Of a stretch of DNA of 64,000 bases, positions 56,020-64,000 are shown piece after piece; within the stretch, counting starts at the first letter, position 1; each line of letters starts with the position of its first letter. Source of the stretch: Janthinobacterium lividum (GTDB lineage: Bacteria > Pseudomonadota > Gammaproteobacteria > Burkholderiales > Burkholderiaceae_D). The stretch covers positions 6,138,001 to 6,202,000 of the forward strand of contig NZ_CP139976.1 of the NCBI RefSeq assembly GCF_034424625.1, in the 5' to 3' direction. Position numbers and translations under genes: made by a program. The notes below the pieces were generated by a model. That model saw nothing but the letters and a program-made list of their open reading frames with translations, was not told the DNA's origin and ran no database searches.

Positions 56020-57969
56020 CTATTTCAGATAGCGCTCAAACCAGCCGATAGTACGCTTCTGCAAGTCGCGCTGGTGCTCGGGCTTGCGGAAGGAGTGCCC
56101 TTCGCCATCGTAGATGAACAGGCTGGACGGTACGCCCATGGCGCGCAAGCCGTGCCAGAATTCCAGCGACTGGGCCGCCGGCGTTTCCACGTCGCGCTCG
56201 CCCACGTAGATCAGGGTCGGCGTCTTCGCCGCCTTGATCGATTCGATGGGCGAGGCACGGCGGTAGACGTCCGGCTTGTCATAGGCGGAAGCGCCAAAGA
56301 ACGGGATCATCCACTGATTGATGCCGTTCTGGCCGTAATAGCTGATCCAGTTCGATACGCCCGCACCGGCCACGGCCGCCTTGAAGCGGTCGCTGTGCGT
56401 GACGCCCCACATGGTCATGAAGCCGCCATACGAATGGCCGATCAGGCCCAGGCGCTGGCCATCGACGGGCGCCACTTTTTCCACCGTATCGATGCCGGCC
56501 AGGATGTCGCGCCAGTCGCCGCCGCCGAAGTCGGCCATATTGGCGCGCGTAAAGGCCTGGCCCTGGCCAAAGCTGCCGCGCGGATTGGGCAGGAAGACAA
56601 AATAGCCTTTTTGCGTCAATTCCTCGATCACGGTACGCGCTTCCACATAACGGGGCGAGGCGGCTGCACCGGGCCCGCCATGCACGTTGACGATCATCGG
56701 ATACTGCTTGCCTGCTTCCGTCTTCAACGGCCCCAGCAGCCAGCCTTGCACCTTGTATTGTTCGTTGTTCCAGCCCACGTTCTGCACCGTCACCTGCGGC
56801 GCAAAGCCGTCATTGTCGCGCGTGATCTTTTTCAGCTGGCCCACCGGTCCCGCCACCAGGTAAGAAGCGTGCGTAAAGTCTTCCTGTGCGGCAGCGGCGT
56901 GACGGCCGTCGGCGCTGAACGACAAACGGCCATCGCTGCCGCTGCTGCTCAGTTCTCCAAGCATCACCGGCCGGGCCGGTCCGCTTTGCGCATCGACGGG
57001 CACCAGCGCCAGCTGCGAATCGATCAGGGCCGTTGCCAGCAAACCGGCGCCGCGCCAGACGACGCCATTGAAGGTGCCGCGGTAATCAGGCGTGAGATTG
57101 CGCGGCGTGCCGCCGGCCAGCGGCACGGTGTACAGGTCGCCGCCGATGGAGCCGAAATCGCTCATCAGGCCGCCGATGAAGACCACCGTCTTGCCGTCCG
57201 GCGAGACCGATGGCAGGTTCAGCTGCATGGCTGGCGACGCGATCACGCGCAGGGCGCCCGTGGCCGCATCAACATGGCTGAGCTTGGCAACCCACCAGTT
57301 GCTGTCGCCATTGCCTTGCGCGCTGGTGGCAACAAAGCCGCGGCCATCGGGCGTCCAGCTGTATTCATACACATAGGTGTCGCTTGGCGACAGCAGACGC
57401 GGCTCGCCACCGCTGGCCGGCACGACGGCGATGCGCTGGGCATCGTCTTCGCTGCCCACTTCGCCCACCTGGCGCACGCCAGCCTCCACGGCGCCGGCCA
57501 GCTTGCGCGCGCCCACCGTGGCCAGCAGGGCCAGCTGCTTGCCATCCGGCGACCAGCGCACCGTGCTGGCCACGCCCTTGATAGTGGTCAACACACGGGC
57601 CTGCGCCTGCGACAGGGTGGCCAGGTACAGCTGCGCCGTGCCCGCCTTGGCGTCGTAGCCAACGAAAGCCAGTTGCCGGCCATCGGGCGACCAGCTGGGC
57701 TTGTCGTAGGAACACACGGCACACGGATCGAATTGCTGCACGATGGCGCCGTTGGCGGCATCGCGCACGACGATGGCCGCATGCGGGCGCTGCGGCTGCT
57801 CGCCCGCCTTGCTCGATTCGATGGCGGCGATGCGCTGGCCATTCGCGGACAGGGCCACGGCGCGGTAATCGCGCAATGCCGGTTCCGTTGCAGGGGCGGC
57901 CTGTGCCGTGTTGCCCAGAAGACTGCTTGCCAGCAAGCCGCAAGCGGCCAAATCAGTTATTTTCATCAT
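56020..57969 (-). CDS. S9-family prolyl oligopeptidase-like peptidase
   Basis: This 649-residue secreted serine peptidase has a signal peptide (LLGNTAQAA), an N-terminal beta-propeller (about residues 30-390; repeated WSPDGRQLA/WSPDGKQLA units) and an alpha/beta-hydrolase domain. The catalytic triad is visible as Ser in GHSYGGFMTMWG, Asp in VGERDVETPA and His in DGEGHSFRKPEH. It is close to the acylaminoacyl-peptidase/DPP-IV branch. It converges on the FUSC gene with an 11-bp gap. Confidence 0.94.
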   Translation of the reverse strand: MMKITDLAACGLLASSLLGNTAQAAPATEPALRDYRAVALSANGQRIAAIESSKAGEQPQRPHAAIVVRDAANGAIVQQFDPCAVCSYDKPSWSPDGRQLAFVGYDAKAGTAQLYLATLSQAQARVLTTIKGVASTVRWSPDGKQLALLATVGARKLAGAVEAGVRQVGEVGSEDDAQRIAVVPASGGEPRLLSPSDTYVYEYSWTPDGRGFVATSAQGNGDSNWWVAKLSHVDAATGALRVIASPAMQLNLPSVSPDGKTVVFIGGLMSDFGSIGGDLYTVPLAGGTPRNLTPDYRGTFNGVVWRGAGLLATALIDSQLALVPVDAQSGPARPVMLGELSSSGSDGRLSFSADGRHAAAAQEDFTHASYLVAGPVGQLKKITRDNDGFAPQVTVQNVGWNNEQYKVQGWLLGPLKTEAGKQYPMIVNVHGGPGAAASPRYVEARTVIEELTQKGYFVFLPNPRGSFGQGQAFTRANMADFGGGDWRDILAGIDTVEKVAPVDGQRLGLIGHSYGGFMTMWGVTHSDRFKAAVAGAGVSNWISYYGQNGINQWMIPFFGASAYDKPDVYRRASPIESIKAAKTPTLIYVGERDVETPAAQSLEFWHGLRAMGVPSSLFIYDGEGHSFRKPEHQRDLQKRTIGWFERYLK

Positions 57970-57990
57970 GTAAATTCCGGTTAGAAATAA

Positions 57991-58019
57991 AAAAAACCGC
58001 CGGCAAGCGCGGCGGTTTT
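57991..58019 (-). terminator. terminator of the first APC permease
   Basis: On the minus strand, CCGCC/GGCGG-centred arms are followed by a run of nine T residues, between the permease stop (58037) and the S9 peptidase start. Confidence 0.9.
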
Positions 58020-58036
58020 GGATGGAACAGACTGCA

Positions 58037-59509
58037 TTAGCGGGCTTTCTTGCCCAGATGCGAATGCCGCATGCTGTACAGGAAATAAATGGCCACCGTC
58101 ACCGCCATCCACACGCTGAACACGACAAACGTCGTATGCGGCAAATCGCGCATGATGTAGAGGCAAGCCAGGATGCTCAGGCCAGGAATCACGTACGGGC
58201 CGAACGGCACGCTGAAGCCTTCGATGCGGTTGGCGCCCTGCTTGTGGCGCAGCACGGGCACGGCGATCGAGACCACCATGAAGGCTGTCAGGGTACCGAT
58301 GCTGACCATGTCCCACAAGTAAGTGGCATCGACGGAACCGGCTACCACGGCCACCACCAGGCAAACGATGATGGTATTGCTGACCGGCACCAGGGTGCGC
58401 GGGTGGATTTTCTGGAACGATTTCGGGATCAGGCCGTCGCGGCTGACGGCAAACAGGATCCGCGTCTGGCCGTAGATCGTCACCAGGGTCACGCTGAAGA
58501 CGGAAATGACGGCGCCGGCTGACAGCACCAGCGCGGGCCAGGTCTTGCCCGTGACGTTTTGCAGGATCACCGCCAGGCCCGCTTCCTGGCCTTCGAACAA
58601 TTTCGCCTGCTGTGCGCCGAGGGCGGCCACGGCCACCAGCAAATAAAACACGGTAACGATGAGCAAGGCGCCGAGAATGCCGCGCGGCACGTTGCGCGTG
58701 GGATTTTTCACTTCATCACCCGCCGTCGCCACGGTATCGAGGCCGATGAAGGAGAAGAAGACAGTACCGGCCGCAGCTGTGACGCCCGTCATGCCGGCAA
58801 AGCCCTTGCTGTTGTCGGCATTGAAGAAGGGGAAGAAATTGTCGGCGTTAAAGCCGGAAAACGCGATGACGATGAAAAATACGAGGATCGCCAGCTTGAT
58901 GATGACCATGATGGCATTCATCAGGGCCGATTCCTTGGCGCCGCGCAGCAGCAGGAAGCCGCACATGCAGATCAAAAAGATCGGCGGCAGGTTGATGTGG
59001 CCGGCATGAAACTCCATGCCATGCGGGCCGGAAACGATCATCGGCGTGCGCAGCATCTCGGGGATGTGCCAGCCGAAAGCGTTTTCCAGGAAGTTGTTCA
59101 GGTAGGACGACCAGCCGATGGCCACGGCACTGCCCGCCAATCCGTATTCGAGCAGCAGACAGGCGGCCATGATGAAGGCAAGAAACTCGCCCACGGTGGC
59201 ATAGGCAAACGAATACGAGGAGCCGGAGGCGGGTATGCGGAACGACAATTCCGCATAGCACAAGGCCGTCAAGCCGGCCGTGATGGCGGCGATCAGGAAA
59301 GACAGGACGACCGATGGGCCCGCCTTGGGGACGGCTTCGACCATGGTAAAGAAAATGCCCGTGCCGATGGTGGCGCCGACGCCGATCATGGTGAGGGAAA
59401 ACAGGCCGATGGACCGGCTCAAGCCACTGCTGCTGAGGCCTTCACCATATTCGACCGTGGTATCGATCGGCTTGGTGCGGCAAAGTTTCTGGACCAGGGT
59501 TTGGCTCAC
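58037..59509 (-). CDS. APC-family amino acid permease (cationic type)
   Basis: This 490-residue permease has 12 or more helices, with the substrate-site motif GVGATIGTGIFF in helix 1 and SFIGLDTVATAGDEVKNPTRNVP around helix 6, as in CAT/YfnA-type transporters. GTG at 59509 (VSQTLVQKL) is preferred because AAAGGA precedes it by six bases; ATGs at 59515 and 59530 are in frame, but the first is too near that site. The leader includes repeat copy C, and a TATAAT lies 258 bp upstream. Confidence 0.9.
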   Translation of the reverse strand: MSQTLVQKLCRTKPIDTTVEYGEGLSSSGLSRSIGLFSLTMIGVGATIGTGIFFTMVEAVPKAGPSVVLSFLIAAITAGLTALCYAELSFRIPASGSSYSFAYATVGEFLAFIMAACLLLEYGLAGSAVAIGWSSYLNNFLENAFGWHIPEMLRTPMIVSGPHGMEFHAGHINLPPIFLICMCGFLLLRGAKESALMNAIMVIIKLAILVFFIVIAFSGFNADNFFPFFNADNSKGFAGMTGVTAAAGTVFFSFIGLDTVATAGDEVKNPTRNVPRGILGALLIVTVFYLLVAVAALGAQQAKLFEGQEAGLAVILQNVTGKTWPALVLSAGAVISVFSVTLVTIYGQTRILFAVSRDGLIPKSFQKIHPRTLVPVSNTIIVCLVVAVVAGSVDATYLWDMVSIGTLTAFMVVSIAVPVLRHKQGANRIEGFSVPFGPYVIPGLSILACLYIMRDLPHTTFVVFSVWMAVTVAIYFLYSMRHSHLGKKAR

Positions 59510-59538
59510 TAGCATTCCTTTATGAGGCATGCACTTGA

Positions 59539-59670
59539 ACACCTGCCAAAACCTACTGCGCGTCGTGATTTGCGGCCTGCGATGCTCGCTGACTCGGCGT
59601 CCCCGTGCATTCACACAGCTGCGCTTCTCAGCCACAACGCACATTCGCTCGCTACGGTTTTGTTAAGTGT
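59539..59670. repeat. 132-bp intergenic repeat, copy C
   Basis: It shares ACACCTGCCAAAACCTACTG at the left, GCGGCCTGCGATGCTC, GCTGCGCTTCTCAGCCACA and CGCTCGCTACGGTTTTGT at the right with copies A and B. The centre is replaced by a different, longer stretch (GACTCGGCGTCCCCGTGC), so the CCGTACT palindrome is lost, and the right end has decayed to TAAGTGT. It sits in the 5' leader of the permease gene. Confidence 0.88.
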
Positions 59671-59766
59671 CCTTAGATACATGACGGGTAAACACAAATA
59701 AAAACGGCGCTCCGGCCCTACCTGGCAAAAAACCGGAAAGATCGCGTCCATTTTCAAAACTAAGCG

Positions 59767-59772
59767 ATTATA
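59767..59772 (-). promoter_or_regulatory. probable -10 box of the APC permease gene
   Basis: A perfect TATAAT on the minus strand lies 258 bp upstream of the GTG start, with TTTAGC at a 17-bp spacing as a poor -35. If used, the transcript leader would contain the whole of repeat copy C. Confidence 0.45.
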
Positions 59773-59885
59773 GGGCTTTCATCGGCTCAGCTAAACAGAA
59801 GTTTGATGCAAGGAAACAACGCCAGGCGTGCGCCGCAAAACGCGCACTGGCGCTAGGGGAACATGGAATTGCCAATATGAAAGAA

Positions 59886-59919
59886 AAAGCGCGCCGCTGC
59901 TGGAGCAGGGGCGCGCTTT
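59886..59919 (-). terminator. terminator of the second permease
   Basis: On the minus strand, AAAGCGCGCC/GGCGCGCTTT arms with a 13-14 base loop are followed by TTCTTTC, 24 bp past the permease stop. Confidence 0.82.
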
Positions 59920-59942
59920 CGGTTCAGCTCAGCCGAGCCGGA

Positions 59943-61373
59943 TTACTTCTTGCCCTGCGGCGCATCGGCCGGCGGCCAGCCAGCTTCGTAGCCTTGCGGC
60001 ACGTCATCGCGCCGCTCTTTCGGCGCCAGGCCCAGTACGTAGTACAGCACCGTCAGCAGGATCAGCCAGGCTGGTCCCACCATCAAGGCGATGCGCGTAT
60101 CGGGGAAATACGCCATCAGGCCGATCACGAGCGCCAGGAAAGCCAGCGAAATCCAGGAACCGTAAGGCGCAAACGGCATGCGGAAGGCCAGGTTCTTGAT
60201 TTCCAGCGGCGTCAAGGTCTTGCGGAACTGAATCTGCGTGACGAGGATCACGCCCCAGGTCCAGACGGCGCCGAAGGTGGAAATCGAGGTGACCCAGATA
60301 AACACTTTTTCCGGCACCATGTAGTTCAGCAGCACACCGATCAGCAGCGCCACGACGGACACCAGGATGGCGCGGCGCGGCACGCCGCTGGCCGTGGTTT
60401 CCGCAAACGCCTTGGGCGCCTGGCCTTGCAGCGCCAGGTTGTACAGCATGCGGCCCGTGCTGAAGATGCCGCCATTGCACGACGACAAGGCCGCCGTCAG
60501 CACGACGAAGTTGATGATGCCGGCGGCCGTCTTGATGCCCAGGCGTTCGAACGTCATCACGAAGGGGCTGCCGGTGGTGCCGATTTCATTCCATGGATAG
60601 ATCGACAGGATGACGAACAGCGCGCCGACATAGAAAATCAGGATGCGCCAGAACACGGAATTGATGGCGTCGGGAATCGATTTCTTCGGATTTGCCGCTT
60701 CGCCAGCCGTCAGGCCGATCATTTCCACGCCCAGGTAGGCAAACATCACCATCTGCAGCGACATCAGCACACCCTGCGCGCCATTCGGGAAGAAGCCGCC
60801 ATGCGTCCACAGGTTCGAGATACCGATGGCCACGCCGTCGTTGCCGAGGCCGAAGATGATCATGCCCGTGCCGCCGATGATCATCAGGATGATGGTGACC
60901 ACCTTGATCAGGGCGAACCAGAACTCGAACTCGCCGTAGGCTTTCACGGCCAGCAGGTTGATGGCGCCCATGGAGCCCAAGGCCGCCAGGGCCCAGATCC
61001 AGCGCGGCACGTCGGGGAACCAGATGCCCATGTAGATGGCGACGGCGGTAATTTCCGCCACGCAGGTGACCAGCCACAGGAACCAGTAGTTCCAGCCCGT
61101 CAGATAGCCTTGCAGGGGACCCAGGTAATCCTGGGCATAGCGGCTGAAGGAGCCGGCCACGGGATTGTGCACGGCCATTTCGCCCAGCGCGCGCATGATC
61201 ATGAAGATGACCGCGCCACCGATGATATACGACAGCATGATGCCGGGGCCGGCCATCTTGATGGCGTTGCCGGAACCCAAAAACAGGCCCACGCCAATCG
61301 CGGCGCCCAGCGCCATCAGGCGGATCTGCCGCTCGCCCAGGCCGCGGTGCAAGCCTTGTTCACTCGTTTTCAT
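59943..61373 (-). CDS. APC-family amino acid permease (AAT type)
   Basis: This 476-residue transporter has 12 helices and the AAT-subfamily opening GLGERQIRLMALGAAIGVGLFLGSG, with EMAVHNPVAGSFSRYA (loop 2-3) and GEAANPKKSIPDAINSVFWR after helix 6. It resembles ProY/CycA/GabP-type carriers; the specific amino acid cannot be named. The RidA-like gene begins upstream on the same strand (117-bp gap with its own terminator). Confidence 0.92.
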   Translation of the reverse strand: MKTSEQGLHRGLGERQIRLMALGAAIGVGLFLGSGNAIKMAGPGIMLSYIIGGAVIFMIMRALGEMAVHNPVAGSFSRYAQDYLGPLQGYLTGWNYWFLWLVTCVAEITAVAIYMGIWFPDVPRWIWALAALGSMGAINLLAVKAYGEFEFWFALIKVVTIILMIIGGTGMIIFGLGNDGVAIGISNLWTHGGFFPNGAQGVLMSLQMVMFAYLGVEMIGLTAGEAANPKKSIPDAINSVFWRILIFYVGALFVILSIYPWNEIGTTGSPFVMTFERLGIKTAAGIINFVVLTAALSSCNGGIFSTGRMLYNLALQGQAPKAFAETTASGVPRRAILVSVVALLIGVLLNYMVPEKVFIWVTSISTFGAVWTWGVILVTQIQFRKTLTPLEIKNLAFRMPFAPYGSWISLAFLALVIGLMAYFPDTRIALMVGPAWLILLTVLYYVLGLAPKERRDDVPQGYEAGWPPADAPQGKK

Positions 61374-61450
61374 TACGTGTCTCCGTTTTTTTCTTGAATA
61401 CACCGATCCCTCCACCCCAATGGCGGTTCCGCTCTTGCTGGAAAGAAGGA

Positions 61451-61477
61451 AAAGGCGCGCCGGCGGCAAGCGCCGGC
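61451..61477 (-). terminator. terminator of the RidA-like gene
   Basis: GCCGGCG/CGCCGGC forms a 7-bp stem with a five-base loop; on the minus strand it is followed by GCGCCTTTTCC, a modest T run. Confidence 0.65.
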
Positions 61478-61489
61478 ATGTTCAGATGA

Positions 61490-61948
61490 TCAGGCCAGTT
61501 CGGCGATCAGCTCGATCTCGACGCAAGCGCCCAGCGGGATTTGCGCCACGCCGAAGGCGGAGCGGGCGTGCTTGCCGCTGTCGCCGAAGACTTCGACGAA
61601 CAGTTCCGAGGCGCCATTCGTCACCAGGTGCTGTTCCGTGAATGTGGAAGTGGAATTGACCAGGCTCATGACCTTGACGATGCGCTTGACCTTGTTCAAG
61701 TCGCCGCCGCATGCGTCTTGCAAGGTGGCGATCAGTTCGATGGCGATGCCGCGCGCTGCGATCTTGCCTTCTTCCGTCGTGACATCCTTGCCCAACTGCC
61801 CCACCCAGACCTTGCCATCCTTCTTGGCCAGGTGGCCGGACAGGAAGACGGTGTTGCCCGTGCGGGCATGCATCACGTAGGCGGCAGCGGGTGCGGCGAC
61901 GACTGGCAGTTCGATGTTGAGGGCTTTGAGTTTTTCGTAAAACGACAT
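61490..61948 (-). CDS. RidA-family (YjgF/YER057c) protein
   Basis: This 152-residue trimeric-barrel protein belongs to the Rid family, probably not the archetypal RidA subgroup. The Arg that binds 2-iminoacids in RidA is not clearly present in the matching segment (GACVEIELIAEL at the C-terminus replaces the usual VEIEAIA pattern), and it is longer than RidA (about 128). TTGGAGA precedes the ATG at 61948. Its neighbour, an amino acid permease on the same strand, suggests a link to amino acid catabolism. Confidence 0.85.
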   Translation of the reverse strand: MSFYEKLKALNIELPVVAAPAAAYVMHARTGNTVFLSGHLAKKDGKVWVGQLGKDVTTEEGKIAARGIAIELIATLQDACGGDLNKVKRIVKVMSLVNSTSTFTEQHLVTNGASELFVEVFGDSGKHARSAFGVAQIPLGACVEIELIAELA

Positions 61949-62071
61949 GCTATTTCTCCAAGAAAACAATATAAGCGAAACCAAAATTCATGCACGGCAG
62001 GGCACGGAGGATGACGCCCTGGCAGCGCGGCAGTGACCGACAACAGTGCCAGATTAAACGTCATCATATTG

Positions 62072-62094
62072 GTGAACCAGCAGTTTTAGTTCAC
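62072..62094. promoter_or_regulatory. dyad-symmetric site upstream of the RidA-like gene
   Basis: GTGAAC and GTTCAC flank an 11-base spacer, 124 bp upstream of the RidA-like start, in an AT-rich gap. It looks like a dimeric-regulator operator; the left half and spacer recur upstream of pntA1 (19362-19381). Confidence 0.4.
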
Positions 62095-62202
62095 AAATAG
62101 GCCCGGTTATTCAGTGGATTATACCGACAATCAAACAAAATTCAGCATCGGTTCATGAAGCATGCTCTACAGGCATCGAGCGTGACTTTTTTCATTAAAT
62201 TG

Positions 62203-63786
62203 TCACTTGTGCAATGTCAAGCCCTCCGGGTCAAGGTTTATCGCATCCAGAAATGCCTGGTCGTGCGAAACCACAAGTAACGCGCCCTGATATTGCAGCA
62301 GCATCTGCTCCAGCGCCTGCAGGCTGGCCAGGTCCAGATGGTTGTCAGGCTCGTCAAGCAGCAACAGTTGCGGCGGCGCCTGCGCATACAGCTCGGCCGC
62401 CAGCGCCACCTTCATGCGCTCGCCGCCGCTGAGCAAACGGCTGGGCATGGTGGCGCGCGCGCCGGCAATGCCCAGCAGCGCCAGCCGCGTGCGCAGCTCG
62501 CCTTCCGGCATGCTGCTATGGCGTTCCTGCAAGCGCTGCACGGCGCTCCACTCGCCGTCCTGCAGTCCCGCATGCTGGTCCAGCCAGGCTACCCTGGCAT
62601 GGCAGCGCAGTTCGCCGCTGGCGGGCGCCAGCTGTCCGGCGATCACGCGCAGCAGGGTCGACTTGCCGCTGCCATTGTCGCCCGTCACGGCCAGGCGGCG
62701 CGGCCCGTTCAGTACCAGGTTGATGGCGTGCGCCTGGCCATGCGGCAAGAGCAATTCGCGCAGCTCCAGCAGCAGCTTGCCGTTCGGCACGGCACTCTGG
62801 GGTGCCAGCAGCAACCGTTCGGCCTCGGGCGCGCAGCGGGCGCTGGCGTCCATCACCCTTTGCTGGCGCGCCTGCTGCGCCTCTTGCGCGCGCACGCGCA
62901 GCCTGCCCTGGCTATCCTGGCTTTTCTCCTTGCGCGCGTCGAGCAGGAGCTTGCTTTGATTGCCTTCGCGACCCTCGCGTTCGCCGCGCACCACCCGTTT
63001 CTGTTGCCGTTCTGCCTGCTGCTGCGCTTCGCGCTGTTCGCGTCTGGCGCCGGCCTTTTCCGCCTGCAGGGCGGCCGCAAAACCGGCCTGCTCCAGCGCG
63101 CGCTGCTGCGCATACATCGCGTAATTGCCGCCATAGCTGCGCAAGCCCTGCGGCGACAGTTCGGCGATTTCATCGACGTGCTCGAGCAAGCCGCGGTCAT
63201 GGCTGACCAGCAGCAAGCCGCCAGGCCAGCGCGCCATCTGCGCCACCAGGCGGGCGCGCTGCTGCGCATCGAGATGGTTGCTCGGTTCATCGAGCACCAG
63301 CCAGTCCGCCTGCGACAGCCAGGCGCCTTGCAGGGCGATGCGCTGGCGCTCGCCGCCGCTCAGGCTGGCCGTTGGCGTATCGGCATCCACATGGCGCAAA
63401 TCGAGCGCATCGAGCGCCTGGCGCAGGCGGGCGTGCGCATCCCAGCGTTCGCCCACGAGGGCATAATCGGCTTCGTCGATGCTGCCTTCGGCGATGCGCG
63501 CCAGCGCCGCCAGCAGGCTGGTCACGCCAGCGAGGGCCGCCACGGTGGGATAGTGCTGCGGATCAAGTTCCTGCGCCACGTAATGCACGCTGCCGTCACA
63601 GCGCGCGGCGCCGGAAGACGGCTGCGCCTGGCCCGCCAGCAGGCGCGCCAGCACGCTCTTGCCCACGCCGTTATCGCCGACGAGGCCGATACGTTGCGGG
63701 GCAAAGGAAAATTGCAAATCGGAAAACAGGGTGCGGCCATCGGGCAGCACAAGGGAAAGACGGTCGAGTTGTAGTAATGCGGGCAT
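62203..63786 (-). CDS. ABC-F family ATPase
   Basis: This 527-residue soluble protein has two ATP-binding cassettes: Walker A GDNGVGKS and GDNGSGKS, signatures LSGGERQRIAL and LSGGERMKVAL, and Walker B VLDEPSNHLD and LLDEPDNHLD. A charged coiled linker (residues about 250-330; GARREQREAQQQAERQQKRV) joins them. No membrane domain is present, so it is an ABC-F ribosome-acting factor type, not a transporter. The ATG at 63786 follows AAGGAG. It is not clearly EttA, Uup or an antibiotic-resistance member. Confidence 0.92.
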   Translation of the reverse strand: MPALLQLDRLSLVLPDGRTLFSDLQFSFAPQRIGLVGDNGVGKSVLARLLAGQAQPSSGAARCDGSVHYVAQELDPQHYPTVAALAGVTSLLAALARIAEGSIDEADYALVGERWDAHARLRQALDALDLRHVDADTPTASLSGGERQRIALQGAWLSQADWLVLDEPSNHLDAQQRARLVAQMARWPGGLLLVSHDRGLLEHVDEIAELSPQGLRSYGGNYAMYAQQRALEQAGFAAALQAEKAGARREQREAQQQAERQQKRVVRGEREGREGNQSKLLLDARKEKSQDSQGRLRVRAQEAQQARQQRVMDASARCAPEAERLLLAPQSAVPNGKLLLELRELLLPHGQAHAINLVLNGPRRLAVTGDNGSGKSTLLRVIAGQLAPASGELRCHARVAWLDQHAGLQDGEWSAVQRLQERHSSMPEGELRTRLALLGIAGARATMPSRLLSGGERMKVALAAELYAQAPPQLLLLDEPDNHLDLASLQALEQMLLQYQGALLVVSHDQAFLDAINLDPEGLTLHK

Positions 63787-63947
63787 GGATACTCCTTGTA
63801 CGTGCAGACAGGGCTGGCAAACCCGCGCGGCGCAAGGCGCTGTGGCGGGATGGGCGAGGCCGTGCACAGCACGGCAGTATCAATGGCGCATGTCGAAGCG
63901 TCCTGGAGAAATGGGGAAGAAGCGTCAGTGTAGCAGAGACAGCAGGG

Positions 63948-64000
63948 TCAGCGCTGGCCCAGGGTCGTGTCGCCGAACAGGTGCTTGAATTCACGCGGCT
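63948..64000 (-). CDS. C-terminal end of a gene cut by the window edge
   Basis: On the minus strand the frame reads PREFKHLFGDTTLGQR and then a TGA stop (63948-63950). The 161 bases to the ABC-F start form a plausible intergenic gap. The fragment is too short to assign to a family. Confidence 0.4.
   Translation of the reverse strand, partial: PREFKHLFGDTTLGQR

Overview
This is a GC-rich chromosomal segment from a Gram-negative betaproteobacterium, most likely Oxalobacteraceae (Janthinobacterium/Massilia/Duganella type). The grounds are the Burkholderiales-type porin, the lptD-surA-pdxA-rsmA block next to amgK-murU, split pntA genes, a nudJ-mnmA pair, AT-rich intergenic gaps in GC-rich DNA, and protein resemblance. 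The genus is inferred, not proven. I see no rRNA, tRNA, prophage or CRISPR array.

Layout. 1-2.3 kb: porin and LysR regulator. 2.3-8.0 kb (minus): outer-membrane biogenesis operon lptD-surA-pdxA-rsmA. 8.5-10.9 kb: an apparently complete group II intron whose maturase carries an HNH domain; it lies in the leader of the next operon. 10.9-15.3 kb (plus): amgK-murU (MurNAc recycling), pepP and a UbiH-family hydroxylase, then a diguanylate cyclase. 16.4-19.3 kb (minus): proton-translocating transhydrogenase pntA1-pntA2-pntB. 19.7-25.5 kb: nudJ-mnmA, a receiver protein lacking its phospho-Asp, a 5'-3' exonuclease, a GST, a DUF898 membrane protein and an M48 protease. 25.8-31.2 kb: a membrane-anchored lone glutamate-synthase-like protein, a two-domain NagZ, an SDR and an AraC regulator.

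31.2-37.1 kb is an iron block: feoA-feoB plus a Cys-rich small membrane protein, bfd, tonB, a PiuC-type Fe/2OG hydroxylase and bacterioferritin, with three Fur-box-like sites. 37.2-44.1 kb is a sucrose-scavenging locus of the Xanthomonas sux type: a TonB-dependent receptor, an amylosucrase, an MFS sucrose carrier and a LacI regulator, with two LacI-type operators. 44.1-49 kb: GST, purB, cytochrome b561, two YceI proteins and a GlsB-type protein. 49-58 kb is rich in peptidases (S46, M14 and S9 families) plus a FUSC-family protein. 58-64 kb holds two APC amino acid permeases, a RidA-like protein and an ABC-F ATPase; a gene is cut by the right edge.

Links between genes. NagZ, AmgK and MurU would together return muropeptide sugars to UDP-MurNAc without de novo synthesis. 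TonB from the iron block could energise the sucrose receptor; no exbB/exbD is in the window. The three peptidases and two permeases suggest peptide and amino acid scavenging.

Beyond genes, the most notable items are three copies of a 118-132 bp intergenic repeat with inverted ends (plus a smaller relative), the intron at the lptD/amgK junction, the pseudo-receiver protein, and paired LacI operators spaced about 15 helical turns apart.
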